In this document: piece after piece, positions 7,689 through 16,376 of the stretch
Numbering within the stretch: the stretch's first letter is position 1
Layout: each line of letters starts with the position of its first letter
Source of the DNA: Pseudomonadota bacterium
GTDB lineage: Bacteria; Pseudomonadota; Gammaproteobacteria; Xanthomonadales; Rhodanobacteraceae
NCBI GenBank assembly: GCA_021781345.1
Contig: JAJXWZ010000157.1
Coordinates: 1 to 39,863 of the forward strand
DNA length: 39,863 nucleotides
Reading direction: 5' to 3'
Made by a program: the position numbers and the translations under genes
The notes under the pieces: generated by a model
What the model was told of the DNA's origin: nothing
Seen by the model: only the letters and a program-made list of their open reading frames with translations
The model's database searches: none

Positions 7689-9038
7689 TCAGTGCTGCGG
7701 CGAGGCGGTTGCCGCGAACGCTTCGCGCGTCAGGTTGACGGGGTCGCCTTCGGTGCAGACCACGTCGTCCTCGATGCGGATGCCACCGTATTTCCGGAAA
7801 GCATTCACCTTGCCCCACGCGACATTCTTCGCCGCCGGTTTCGCCTTCAATTCCTCCAACAGCATGTCAATGAAGTACAGCCCCGGCTCGATGGTGACGA
7901 CCATGCCGGGTTCCAGAGTCCGGGTCAGGCGAAGGTAGGGATGGCCCTCGGGCTTCGGAATCGTGTTGCCCGCTTCGTCGCGTGCAAAACCGGCGACGTC
8001 GTGTACTTGCAGGCCGATCAGGTGGCCGAGGCCGTGTGGGAAGAACGTCGAAGAGATTCCCTCGGCCACCGCGGCTTCCGGCGAGCAGGTGACGAAGCCC
8101 TGGTGGCGCATCGCCTGCATCAGCACCAGATGCGCGTGACGGTGCAGGTCGGGGTAGCTTTGTCCCGCGCGCACCTTCGCGCAAAAACCCTGTTGCGCGG
8201 ATTCCACGGCGTCGATCAGGGCCTGGAATTCACCGGCGTCGGGCGACGCGCAGGTGCGCGTGATGTCCGATGCGTAACCGTGGAACTGGCCGCCGGCGTC
8301 GATCAGGAACGAGTGCGCATGCACGGGTGGGTTGCGGTCATGGTGCATGTAGTGCAGCACCGCGGCGTGCGCGTCCAGCGCGATGATGTTGCCGTAGGGG
8401 AGCTGGGATTCAGCCAGCCGGGTGGCTTCGAGGTACTTGCAGTGGATGTCGAATTCGGACAGGCCGCCACGAAAGGCTTTTTCGGCGGCGCGGTGGCCAT
8501 GCACGCCGATTCGGCTGGCCACGCGCATCATGGTGATTTCGTACGGCGTCTTCAACGCGCGCCGGTACTGCAGGAGGTCGAGTGCCGCCGCGGGATTGTC
8601 CGGCGCGAAATCGCCGGCCGTCGCGTTGGCTTCGCCGATGATCGCGCAGCGTGAAGGGTCCTTCGGCAAGTGCACGCGCGCCTGCTCCGGCTCGCGAATG
8701 GTCACGATATCGAAGTGTTCCGTCCAGTAGCCGGCCGGTGCGGCGGGTGCGACATGCCAGTAGTCGCGGGGTTGCAGGAACACCAGTTTCGGTCTGGTGC
8801 CCGGTGTGCACACGATCCAGCTGCCCGGTGCGTCCGCCAGTGGCAACCAGTGCAGGAAGTGCGGGTTGGTCTTGAACGGGTAGTTCTGGTCGTCCAGGAA
8901 CCAGCCGTGCGGCAGGCCGGCTGCGACGACCAGGGAGTCGCGTCCACACGCAGCAAGCGCATCGGCGCTGCGCTTTTCGATTTCCGCGAGGTGCGCGGGG
9001 TACAGCGCGGATAGATTGTCTTGCGGCAAAGCGGTCAT
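7689..9038 (-). CDS. pepQ: Xaa-Pro dipeptidase (prolidase)
   Basis: A 449-residue member of the M24 'pita-bread' metallopeptidases that cleaves X-Pro dipeptides in the cytoplasm. The five dinuclear metal ligands are visible: D247 (FLIDAGG), D258 (ASDITRT), H339 (HGLGHLIG), E384 (TIEPGLY) and E423 (IRIEDD). Length agrees with the bacterial PepQ/OPAA group (about 440 residues), which also includes enzymes that hydrolyse organophosphates. ATG 9038 is chosen because the sequence MTALPQDNLSALYPAHL matches the usual N-terminus; frames further upstream are not conserved-looking. A possible promoter lies at 9108-9113. It is followed at 17 bases by the small membrane protein gene. Confidence 0.94.
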   Translation of the reverse strand: MTALPQDNLSALYPAHLAEIEKRSADALAACGRDSLVVAAGLPHGWFLDDQNYPFKTNPHFLHWLPLADAPGSWIVCTPGTRPKLVFLQPRDYWHVAPAAPAGYWTEHFDIVTIREPEQARVHLPKDPSRCAIIGEANATAGDFAPDNPAAALDLLQYRRALKTPYEITMMRVASRIGVHGHRAAEKAFRGGLSEFDIHCKYLEATRLAESQLPYGNIIALDAHAAVLHYMHHDRNPPVHAHSFLIDAGGQFHGYASDITRTCASPDAGEFQALIDAVESAQQGFCAKVRAGQSYPDLHRHAHLVLMQAMRHQGFVTCSPEAAVAEGISSTFFPHGLGHLIGLQVHDVAGFARDEAGNTIPKPEGHPYLRLTRTLEPGMVVTIEPGLYFIDMLLEELKAKPAAKNVAWGKVNAFRKYGGIRIEDDVVCTEGDPVNLTREAFAATASPQH

Positions 9039-9107
9039 GGCGGTACGGCTGCGGATCGGTGACGCCATGATGCGGCGAAGCGCGCCGCAACGCAAAGTGC
9101 CGATGGC

Positions 9108-9113
9108 GCTATA
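9108..9113 (-). promoter_or_regulatory. Possible -10 element for pepQ
   Basis: On the minus strand this reads TATAGC (four of six matches to TATAAT), preceded by a weak -35. Transcription would start near 9101, giving a 60-base leader to the pepQ ATG. The remaining gap, 9114-9260, shows nothing I can name. Confidence 0.3.
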
Positions 9114-9260
9114 GTCCTTGTAAGCGGGTGCCGACCATGCTCTGTGGGAAGCGGCAGCCGTGGCAAGTCAGCCCGTGGAACGGCGCCCTAATGTGTTGCT
9201 CAAGAAGCCGGCGAAGCGTCATGGAGTTCAACGAGGCGGTGGTCATGGGCCATCGCAACA

Positions 9261-9602
9261 TCATGCCGCCCCTTGGGTCAGCCAGCGGTCCAGCGAGGCG
9301 GCCGCGGGGCCGCTGATGGAGATGATCCGAACGCCGGACCACTGGTAGCCATTGCTGGCGGCCTGGTCGGTCCACATTGTGTGCACGCCGGTTTCGATCT
9401 CGTCGTGGTCGCCTCGCGAACGCGGCAGGCGGAAACGCAGTTGGTAGAGCGCGCCATCGCGCAGCGGGTGGTGGCATATCAGCATCATGCCGGTGCGGGA
9501 GAGGTTTCCTACCCGGCCGATGTTTTCGCCGGTGATGCTGTCGACCACCTCGATGGGGACAGTGGTGGGTTTGCGTGGGGCGCTGCGACGCTCGTCATTC
9601 AT
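9261..9602 (-). CDS. PilZ domain protein, putative c-di-GMP receptor
   Basis: A 113-residue single-domain PilZ protein. The c-di-GMP binding motifs are intact: R6-x-x-x-R10 (RSAPR) near the N-terminus, and NLSRTG at 33-38 matching (D/N)xSxxG. It should therefore bind c-di-GMP, unlike PilZ proteins that have lost these residues. It lies 18 bases downstream of the DUF1631 gene on the same strand, so the two are probably co-transcribed and may act together. The ATG at 9602 has no clear Shine-Dalgarno, which suggests translational dependence on the upstream gene. Confidence 0.88.
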   Translation of the reverse strand: MNDERRSAPRKPTTVPIEVVDSITGENIGRVGNLSRTGMMLICHHPLRDGALYQLRFRLPRSRGDHDEIETGVHTMWTDQAASNGYQWSGVRIISISGPAAASLDRWLTQGAA

Positions 9603-9620
9603 GCCGCGGGGTCCGTGGGT

Positions 9621-11813
9621 TCATTGGTTCTTGCCGAATTTCCGCAACCCTGCCAACAACGCGTTCCAGGCGCGGTCGATCATACCGCCATCCTGGCGCG
9701 GCATGGGACGAACCTGGCCGCGCGCCATCTGTCGCGCGATTTGATCCAGCGTTCGTTCAGGCGCCGCGGTGCCGCGCGCGTTGACCAGCAGGCAGCGGCC
9801 GCTCGAAGGCGCGTACCAGGCGAGCTTGCGCGCAACCTTCTGCCCCTGCTGGTTTACGGTGAACTCCAGCCAGCTCCCGAACGGCAGCTTGGTCAGGGTC
9901 TCGAGCGCACGTTTTTCGCTCGGGGTTAGCGGCAATTGGCGCGGGCCAGTCGGCGCAGGCGCGGTTTCCTCTTCACTGGGTCTGTGGCGCGACTTCAGGC
10001 GGATCAACAACTCGGTCTGGCTGGGCGGTGGCGCGCTGGCGACAGCTGGCTGTTGCGGCAGATCGAGTGCGTAGCGGGTGATCTGGTCGGCTTCGGTCGC
10101 CTGCAGGCCGACCTGCGTCAGGCCGTGGTTGAGTTCCGAGGCGAGCCGGGTGTCGTCGCGCTCGACCGGCGAGCCCAGCAATTGGTCGACCGCGGCGAGC
10201 CTGCGGCGATAGGCTTCGCTGCGCTCGCCGTCGCGCAGCAACGTGAGGGTAAGCGCGTCGGTCCACGCGTTTTCCAGCAACGCGCGGACCAGCGGGGTGG
10301 TCTTGTGCCTGGCCAGTCGCGTTTCGATGGCCTTGGCCGCCGCGGCGCGCGATCCGTGCAGGCGATCGCGGCCCTGTGCGGCCTCGACCTGCCGGCGCTC
10401 GGCGATCTCGGCGCGGCGCGTCAGCAGCTTCAGGTGGTTGTCGAGATCGTCGGCTTCCTTCTCGATCACCCCGATGTCGCCCTTGTACTCGTCGGCGACG
10501 CGCTTGACGCTGCGCTGCAGGCGCTGGTTGAGCGAGGTATCGAACTTGTCGTCGTTGCGATCCAGCCACAGGTTCGCGGTTTCCAGCACCAGGTTGAGCA
10601 GGCGCCGTGCGGGATGGTTGCGTACGGTGAAGAAGTTGTTGTCGGCCAGCGCGATGCGCAGCAGGGGCACCTGCAGGTGGGCCAGCAGTTGCTGGGCGAC
10701 GCCTTCACTGCGCGTTTCGTTGACGAGCTGGTCGTAGAGCAGGCCGACGAGGTCCAGTGCGTCGCGGTGTTCGGGCTGCAGTTGCACGTCGTGGCCCTGC
10801 GAGCCGCGGCGCAGCTCGGCCATGAGCTCGCCCGCCAGGTTCTCGCCGGGTTTCGGTGCGGTGTTGCGCGAGGGCATCGCCTGCAGCGCCGCCAGCGCCT
10901 CCTGCAATTCGGGCATCGACGCGAACTGCGCGGATTGCGCCGTCGCGGCCGCGGCCTCCGGGTTCAGCGCGCGCCGGCGTGCATCCAGCATCGCATGCAG
11001 TTCGCCCATGGGCGGCGCGGCCGGCGCGGTGAAGTTGAGTCCCGGCGCGATCGGCTCCTGGCCACTGGCGGCCACGGGTGCGTCGTCCGCGCGTTTCGCG
11101 GCTTGCGCTTCGGAAGGTGCGCGCTTGGGCAGGTAGCTGCGCAGGTCGGGCAGGATGCCCGAGTTCTTGAGGTGGTCGTTCAGCCGCACGTAGAACGATT
11201 CCGCCGCGGCAAACAGGCGGCGATCGCAGAGGCGGTAGAACAGCAGGCGATGGTCGCGTTGCAGTCCGGACTCTGCTGCCGCCTCGCCCAGCACCGTCGC
11301 CAGCGAGTGCGGTCCCGAGGGCAGCACTTCGCTGTCCAGCGGGGGTGCCGCGATCAACAGTGCGTAGCGATGGCAGAGTTCGAAGATCGCGTTGCCGGCG
11401 TGCAGCTCGGTGCGCGTGGACAGATCTTCGAGCGCCATGGTTTCGTCGAATTCGTGCGGATCGACCAGCGACAGGTCCTCGCCCGCGCGTGCAAAGGCAT
11501 CCTTGGCATCGCCTGGCTCGGCTCGGCCGATGCCGGCGAACCGCCGTTCCAGCAGGCCCATCAGGCGACCCTGGAAGCGCGGGCGGGAACGCTTGATTTC
11601 CTTCAGCGCCTCCATGGCTTCATGCTGGGCCTGGCCGCCACTTGATTGTTCGGCGATCCGGAACAGCTCGTGTTCGAGATCGTCCAGAGCCCCACGCAGA
11701 AGCGGTTCCAGCAGGCCGTCGCATTCGGCGAGCTGCTGTGCCAGCAGATGCCGTGCGCGCGGCGCGAGGTCGCTGCGCTCGGCGAGTGTCGGCATGTGCG
11801 GCTGCTTGTCCAT
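9621..11813 (-). CDS. DUF1631 family protein
   Basis: A large cytoplasmic protein of 730 residues, predicted mostly alpha-helical, with no signal peptide or membrane segment. It matches the DUF1631 family of beta- and gammaproteobacteria, sometimes mislabelled as thymidine phosphorylase. A charged, likely coiled-coil region spans roughly 470-560. The last ~75 residues (from LTKLPFGSWLEFTV) look like a small beta-rich domain reminiscent of PilZ-like folds, without the arginine motif. ATG 11813 is chosen because a GGGGGAG lies directly upstream; further upstream codons are unsupported. The molecular function is unknown. The PilZ gene immediately downstream suggests a link to c-di-GMP signalling, motility or surface behaviour. 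That link is inference from neighbourhood. Confidence 0.82.
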   Translation of the reverse strand: MDKQPHMPTLAERSDLAPRARHLLAQQLAECDGLLEPLLRGALDDLEHELFRIAEQSSGGQAQHEAMEALKEIKRSRPRFQGRLMGLLERRFAGIGRAEPGDAKDAFARAGEDLSLVDPHEFDETMALEDLSTRTELHAGNAIFELCHRYALLIAAPPLDSEVLPSGPHSLATVLGEAAAESGLQRDHRLLFYRLCDRRLFAAAESFYVRLNDHLKNSGILPDLRSYLPKRAPSEAQAAKRADDAPVAASGQEPIAPGLNFTAPAAPPMGELHAMLDARRRALNPEAAAATAQSAQFASMPELQEALAALQAMPSRNTAPKPGENLAGELMAELRRGSQGHDVQLQPEHRDALDLVGLLYDQLVNETRSEGVAQQLLAHLQVPLLRIALADNNFFTVRNHPARRLLNLVLETANLWLDRNDDKFDTSLNQRLQRSVKRVADEYKGDIGVIEKEADDLDNHLKLLTRRAEIAERRQVEAAQGRDRLHGSRAAAAKAIETRLARHKTTPLVRALLENAWTDALTLTLLRDGERSEAYRRRLAAVDQLLGSPVERDDTRLASELNHGLTQVGLQATEADQITRYALDLPQQPAVASAPPPSQTELLIRLKSRHRPSEEETAPAPTGPRQLPLTPSEKRALETLTKLPFGSWLEFTVNQQGQKVARKLAWYAPSSGRCLLVNARGTAAPERTLDQIARQMARGQVRPMPRQDGGMIDRAWNALLAGLRKFGKNQ

Positions 11814-11918
11814 CGACTCCCCCACGGACGCGGATGCAAGCCCCCTTGCCGGCAAAACCGCCCACTGGGCGTCGATTCTATGCAAGCCCGCGGGAAAGCG
11901 CCATGGATGCGTTTACGG

Positions 11919-12101
11919 TCATTCGTCGCCGGTCCGGACCCGGACCGCAACCGACTCCCCGTCGATTTCGACGTGCACCTGCATGGGACGGCAGCAGACG
12001 GGGCAGTCTTCCGCGTAGGCGGCCGCGCCGGCGGATGCGTCCACCAACAGTTCGACCGGCTCGCCGCAATACGGGCAGGTGACGTCCATGGACTCAAGCA
12101 C
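11919..12101 (-). CDS. CPXCG-motif small zinc-ribbon protein
   Basis: A 60-residue cysteine-rich protein with two pairs, CPYCG and CPVCC, spaced like a zinc ribbon. It belongs to the small 'CPXCG motif-containing' family, function unknown. The GTG at 12101 is preferred because GGAG precedes it at a 7-base spacing; ATG 12089 is a shorter alternative. With the GTG start it overlaps the end of hemW by eight bases, so translation is likely coupled. It is the last gene of the rph-rdgB-hemW unit, followed by a 105-base gap before the DUF1631 start. Confidence 0.8.
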   Translation of the reverse strand: MLESMDVTCPYCGEPVELLVDASAGAAAYAEDCPVCCRPMQVHVEIDGESVAVRVRTGDE

Positions 12102-13353
12102 GCCGGCGCTCCGGTCCGGATGCGGGCAGGAAGACCGCGACGAGGTCGTTGAGGAAACGCCGGCCCTCTGGCGTGGGTTGCAGGCGCTCGGCTGCGTCGA
12201 CCAGCCAGCCGCAACGTCGCGCTTCGTGCAGCCCCGACGCGATGGTCGCGAGCGGCTGGCCGGTGCGTGCCTGATAATCGCTCGGCGCCACGCCGTCGTT
12301 CAGGCGCAAGGCATTCAACATGAACTCGAACGGCAGTTGTTCCGGCGCCACGCACTCGACGCCGCCGATGCGCAGCGCGCTTGCCGCGTGCGCGAGGTAG
12401 GCGCGCGGCGAACGGACTTTCGAGCGGCGCGAGACGCGCAACCCGGAGGTTTCCGGATGTCGGACTCGCCCGTCAGCGGTCCCGGAAATCTTCCCGTGCG
12501 CGCCGGCGCCGATGCCGAGGTAGTCGCCGAAACCCCAGTAGTTGAGGTTGTGCCTGCAACGCAGGCCGGGTTGCGCGTAGGCGGAGACTTCGTATTGCGC
12601 GTAGCCGGCCGTGGCCAGGCGCGCCTGGCAGGCCTCCTGCATGTCCCATGCGGCGTCGTGGTCGGGCAGCGGCGGCGGCCTCTTGGCGAATGGCGTGCCC
12701 GGTTCCAGCGTCAACTGGTAGTGCGAGACGTGCGCCGGTTGCAGCACGATCGCCCGCTCGATGTCGGCCAGCGCGCCTTCGAGGGTCTGTCGCGGCAACG
12801 CATACATCAGGTCGATGTTGACGTTGGCGCAGCCGGCGTCCTGCGCCTGCTTGATCGCCGATTCGGCGTCGCCGGCGGAATGGATGCGGCCGAGCGCACC
12901 GAGCATGTCGTCGTTGAAACTCTGCACTCCGAAACTGATGCGATTGACGCCGGCCTCCAAATAACTGTCGAAACGGCCGTGCTCGACCGTCCCGGGATTG
13001 GTCTCCAGCGTGACCTCGCATCCCTCTGCGAACGCGATGCGCGCCGCCGCGCCGTCCAGGATCGCCGCAATCGATTCCGGCGCGAACAGGCTCGGCGTGC
13101 CGCCGCCGAAGAACACGCTGGTGATCTCGCGTCCCGCCAGCGCATCGGCGAAGTCGCGCAGGTCGCCGTCGAGGTCGGCCATCAATGCCGCGACGTAGTC
13201 GCGTTCGGGCATCGGCGCGCGCAGGCCATGGGAGTTGAAATCGCAATACGGGCATTTCCTCACGCACCACGGAATGTGGACGTAAAGGGAAAGTGGCGGA
13301 TAGGTTGCGACTTGTCCGCGCCCGCCGGATTGCGCGCGTGCCGCCCCGTTCAT
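12094..13353 (-). CDS. hemW: HemW, radical SAM heme chaperone
   Basis: A radical SAM protein related to HemN. It is thought to carry heme to target proteins rather than oxidise coproporphyrinogen. The [4Fe-4S] cysteines are C30, C34 and C37 in CVRKCPYC, and the SAM-binding GGGTP is at 83-87. HemN's extra residues are absent, and rdgB-hemW order is the usual HemW neighbourhood. At 419 residues it is about 40 longer than E. coli HemW: part is an N-terminal extension of about 20, part an extra segment near 299-308 before RRSKVRSPRAYL (see finding). Its start overlaps the rdgB stop (ATGA, 13350-13353). Confidence 0.93.
   Translation of the reverse strand: MNGAARAQSGGRGQVATYPPLSLYVHIPWCVRKCPYCDFNSHGLRAPMPERDYVAALMADLDGDLRDFADALAGREITSVFFGGGTPSLFAPESIAAILDGAAARIAFAEGCEVTLETNPGTVEHGRFDSYLEAGVNRISFGVQSFNDDMLGALGRIHSAGDAESAIKQAQDAGCANVNIDLMYALPRQTLEGALADIERAIVLQPAHVSHYQLTLEPGTPFAKRPPPLPDHDAAWDMQEACQARLATAGYAQYEVSAYAQPGLRCRHNLNYWGFGDYLGIGAGAHGKISGTADGRVRHPETSGLRVSRRSKVRSPRAYLAHAASALRIGGVECVAPEQLPFEFMLNALRLNDGVAPSDYQARTGQPLATIASGLHEARRCGWLVDAAERLQPTPEGRRFLNDLVAVFLPASGPERRRA
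12443..12456. repeat. Small palindrome inside the hemW insertion
   Basis: CCGGA (12443-12447) and TCCGG (12452-12456) form a 5-bp inverted repeat around the loop GGTT. It lies exactly within the roughly 30 bases coding for the extra HemW residues HPETSGLRVS. Such a short palindrome in GC-rich DNA can occur by chance. Confidence 0.35.
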
Positions 13354-13952
13354 GGTGCCCGGCCTTCGAGGATTTCCGCGCGCAACCGCGCCAGCGCCTG
13401 CCCGCGATGGCTGATGCGGTTCTTGAGCACAGGGTCGAGTTCGCCCGAGGACAGTCCGCCACCGTCGTCGGGCAGGAAGAGTGGGTCGTAGCCGAAGCCG
13501 TGACCGCCGCGCGGCGCGTGCAGGATGCGCCCGCGCCAGCGGCCGGTGGCGATCACGGGATCGGGATCGGCGGCGCCGCGCATCAGCACCATGACGCAGG
13601 TGTAGTGCGCGCCGCGCCGGTCGTCGGGCACGCCGGCCAGCGCCTGCAACAGCTTGTCGTTGTTGGCGGCGTCCGCGCCGTGCTCGCCCGCGTAAACGGC
13701 GGAATCGAGCCCGGGCGCGCCGTCCAGCGCGTCCACGCAGATGCCGGAATCGTCCGCGAGCGCCGGCAAGCCGGCCGCCGCGGCCGCATGGCGCGCCTTG
13801 ATGATGGCGTTTTCGACGAAGGTGCCGCCAGTTTCCGCGGGTTCGTCGAGATCGAACGCGCTGCGCGCCACGAGTTCGATGCCGCTGCCGGCCAGCAGGG
13901 CGCGCAGTTCCGCCAGCTTGCCGGCGTTGCCGCTGGCCAGCACCAGTTTCAT
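13350..13952 (-). CDS. rdgB: RdgB/HAM1 non-canonical purine NTP pyrophosphatase
   Basis: A 200-residue enzyme that hydrolyses dITP, XTP and related nucleotides to monophosphates, keeping damaged purines out of DNA and RNA. The family signature is complete: N-terminal [10 protein letters not shown], the metal/substrate block [12 protein letters not shown], the loop GFGYDPLF, and SHRGQAL near the C-terminus. Length matches the family (about 197). It overlaps rph upstream and hemW downstream by four bases each (ATGA at 13949-13952 and 13350-13353), giving a translationally coupled operon. Confidence 0.96.
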   Translation of the reverse strand: MKLVLASGNAGKLAELRALLAGSGIELVARSAFDLDEPAETGGTFVENAIIKARHAAAAAGLPALADDSGICVDALDGAPGLDSAVYAGEHGADAANNDKLLQALAGVPDDRRGAHYTCVMVLMRGAADPDPVIATGRWRGRILHAPRGGHGFGYDPLFLPDDGGGLSSGELDPVLKNRISHRGQALARLRAEILEGRAP

Positions 13953-14674
13953 TGCACGAGCGCGCGGCGTTGCGCCCCGATCAGCTCGCCGATGCCTTTC
14001 TGCGCCAGCGCGGTCAAGGCGTCCAGCTCTTCGCGCCGGAAGGCATGGCCCTCGGCGGTCCCTTGCAGTTCGATGAAGCCGCCTCCGTCGTTCATCACCA
14101 CGTTCATGTCGGTGTCGCAGCTCGCGTCTTCGGCGTAATCGAGATCCAGCACCGGCGTGCCCTGGTAGATGCCGACCGAGACCGCCGCGACCGCACCGTG
14201 GATCGGGTTGCGCTTGATCGCGCCGCGCCGCATCAGGAGGTTCACGGCGTCCACCAGGGCGACCCAGGCGCCGGTGATGGAGGCGGTGCGGGTGCCGCCG
14301 TCGGCCTGCAGCACGTCGCAGTCGAGCGTGACCACGCGTTCGCCCAACGCGGCGCGATCGACGCAGGCGCGCAGCGAGCGCCCGATCAGGCGCTGGATTT
14401 CCATCGTCCGTCCACTCTGGCCGCCGCGGGCAGCTTCGCGCTGGGTACGCTCGCCGGTCGCGCGCGGCAGCATGCCGTACTCCGCGGTGACCCAGCCTTC
14501 GCCCTTGCCGCGCAGCCACGGCGGCACGCGCTCCTCGACGCTGGCGGTGCACAGCACGCGGGTGTCGCCCATCGCGATCAACACCGAACCTTCGGCGTGC
14601 TTGGTGAAATGCCTCTCGATCATGACCGCGCGCAACGCATCGGGCGCACGGCCGGAAGGACGGGTGATGGCCAT
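13949..14674 (-). CDS. rph: Ribonuclease PH
   Basis: A 241-residue phosphorolytic 3'-5' exoribonuclease that trims tRNA 3' ends and degrades structured RNA. The sequence runs from SGRAPDALR through [23 protein letters not shown] and [13 protein letters not shown] to the C-terminal domain. Unlike the frameshifted rph of E. coli K-12, this copy is intact. ATG 14674 fits family length; an in-frame TTG 18 bases upstream is less likely. No good Shine-Dalgarno precedes the ATG. It is the first gene of the rph-rdgB-hemW operon and is divergent from yicC across 69 bases. Confidence 0.95.
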   Translation of the reverse strand: MAITRPSGRAPDALRAVMIERHFTKHAEGSVLIAMGDTRVLCTASVEERVPPWLRGKGEGWVTAEYGMLPRATGERTQREAARGGQSGRTMEIQRLIGRSLRACVDRAALGERVVTLDCDVLQADGGTRTASITGAWVALVDAVNLLMRRGAIKRNPIHGAVAAVSVGIYQGTPVLDLDYAEDASCDTDMNVVMNDGGGFIELQGTAEGHAFRREELDALTALAQKGIGELIGAQRRALVQ

Positions 14675-14704
14675 CGGGAAATGTCCGAACAAGGCGTGTC
14701 AGTT

Positions 14705-14710
14705 TATCAT
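14705..14710 (+). promoter_or_regulatory. Candidate -10 element for yicC
   Basis: TATCAT matches the sigma-70 -10 at five of six positions. No good -35 lies 16-18 bases upstream. The 69-base divergent gap must contain the promoters of both yicC and rph, and the AT-rich patch here (14703-14710) is the only obvious melting region. Confidence 0.35.
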
Positions 14711-14743
14711 CGCCGCCTGCCACGCCGATCCGGAACGCCAAGC

Positions 14744-15604
14744 ATGATCCGCAGCATGACTGCCTACGCCAACATGGAAACCACCGTCGCGCAAGGCTGG
14801 CTGGCTTGCGAAGTGCGCGCGGTGAATTCGCGCTTCCTGGAGACCGGCGTGCGCCTGCCGGACGAACTGCGCACGCTGGAGCCGCAATTGCGCGAACGCA
14901 TCGCCGCACGGCTTGCGCGCGGCAAGGTCGATGCCACCTTCCGTTACCGGCCGCCCGCCTCCGCCAGTGAGTTGTTGCTGGACGAAGGCACCGCCAGGCA
15001 GCTCGCGGCGATCGCGGACGCGCTCAAGGCGAGTTTCCCGCAACTTGCCACCGATTTCGCGGGGCTTCTGGAATGGCCTGGCCTTCTGGTGAAGCCCGAA
15101 CTCGACCAGGCGGGCCTGGTCGAGGCCGCGCTCGACCTTCTCGAGTGCACCCTCGACGAGTTCGTGGCTGGGCGCGGACGCGAGGGAGACAAGCTGGCGG
15201 CCAACCTGCGCGAGCGGCTGGACGGCATCGAACGGATCGTGGCCGAGGTGCGATCGATGCTGCCGGACATCCGCGAGGCGCTGCGGGCCAGGCTGGAGGC
15301 GCGGCTTGCGGAATTGGCTCGGAACGCCGATCCCGGCCGGCTGGAGCAGGAGCTAGTGCTGCAGTTGTCGCGCGTCGACGTCGACGAGGAACTCGACCGT
15401 CTCGACGCGCATGTCGCCGAGGCGCGCCGGATCCTCGCGCTCGACGAACCGGTAGGAAGGCGGCTGGATTTCTTGATGCAGGAATTCAACCGCGAGGCCA
15501 ACACGCTGGCGTCGAAGTCGGTCGACCCGCGTGCCACCTGCGCCGCGGTGGACCTGAAGGTGCTGATCGAGCAGATGCGCGAACAGGTGCAGAACCTCGA
15601 ATGA
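14744..15604 (+). CDS. yicC: YicC family endoribonuclease
   Basis: A 286-residue protein of the YicC/YloC family, close to the E. coli length of 287. E. coli YicC is an RNase linked to degradation of the small RNA RyhB. The family N-terminus MIRSMTAYAN and the C-terminal block FNREANTLASKS, followed by VDLKVLIEQMREQVQNLE, are intact. It overlaps gmk by four bases (ATGA 15601-15604). The yicC-gmk pairing is common in proteobacteria. Open frame continues far upstream of ATG 14744 but is antisense to rph. Confidence 0.93.
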   Translation: MIRSMTAYANMETTVAQGWLACEVRAVNSRFLETGVRLPDELRTLEPQLRERIAARLARGKVDATFRYRPPASASELLLDEGTARQLAAIADALKASFPQLATDFAGLLEWPGLLVKPELDQAGLVEAALDLLECTLDEFVAGRGREGDKLAANLRERLDGIERIVAEVRSMLPDIREALRARLEARLAELARNADPGRLEQELVLQLSRVDVDEELDRLDAHVAEARRILALDEPVGRRLDFLMQEFNREANTLASKSVDPRATCAAVDLKVLIEQMREQVQNLE

Positions 15605-16230
15605 CAGGCAAGCCTGCCCTCGGGAAATTGTTCATCGTCGCGGCGCCCTCTGGCGCGGGCAAGTCCACGCTGGTCAACGCGCTGCTGGCGCGCGAGCCGG
15701 GCATCACCTTGTCGATCTCGCACACCACGCGCGCGCCGCGGCCGGGCGACGCGGACGGCGTGCAATACCACTTCGTCGATCGCGCGACCTTCGAGCGGAT
15801 GGTCGCTCAGGGTGCCTTCCTGGAGCACGCCGACGTGTTCGGCAACTATTACGGCACCTCGCGCGGCGCGGTCGAGCCGATCCTTCGCGACGGCCGCGAC
15901 GTGTTGCTGGAAATCGACTGGCAAGGCGCCGAACAGGTCCGGCGCGCGATGCCCGAATGCGTGTCGATCTTCATCCTGCCGCCCTCGCGCGCGGAGCTCG
16001 AGCGCCGCCTGCGCACGCGCGCCACCGACAGTGCAGCCACCATCGAGAAGCGGCTGGCGGCATCGCGCGATGAAATCGCCCATGCGCACGAATTCGATTG
16101 CATGGTGGTCAATGATCGGTTCGAGGACGCGGTCGCCGCACTGCAATCGATCGTGCATGCCGCGAGGGCCGGGCGGTCGTTGCCGCGCGAGCGGCATCCC
16201 GAATTGATCGGGCGATTGCTCGTCGCCTGA
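15601..16230 (+). CDS. gmk: Guanylate kinase
   Basis: This 209-residue enzyme converts GMP to GDP using ATP, in guanine nucleotide synthesis and recycling. The P-loop APSGAGKS is at 15-22. The GMP-binding segment SISHTTRAPRPGDADG follows, then EIDWQGAEQVR and the lid arginines RLRTR. Its start overlaps the yicC stop. In many gammaproteobacteria rpoZ-spoT comes directly after gmk; here the Mla cluster lies between them. No hairpin terminator is visible in the 146 bases after the stop. Confidence 0.97.
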   Translation: MTGKPALGKLFIVAAPSGAGKSTLVNALLAREPGITLSISHTTRAPRPGDADGVQYHFVDRATFERMVAQGAFLEHADVFGNYYGTSRGAVEPILRDGRDVLLEIDWQGAEQVRRAMPECVSIFILPPSRAELERRLRTRATDSAATIEKRLAASRDEIAHAHEFDCMVVNDRFEDAVAALQSIVHAARAGRSLPRERHPELIGRLLVA

Positions 16231-16376
16231 TCGGGTGCGGCCCATGGCTGGCTGAGGCGCGAGCGAAAGGCCGAGTGCCTGAATGCCGGCGTGCCGATGC
16301 CATCGTGAACGCTAGGCGGCGCGGGATGCGTACGCTACCCTTGCCGCTTCGTGCCCTCAGAGCTTGCCGTTTCGCG

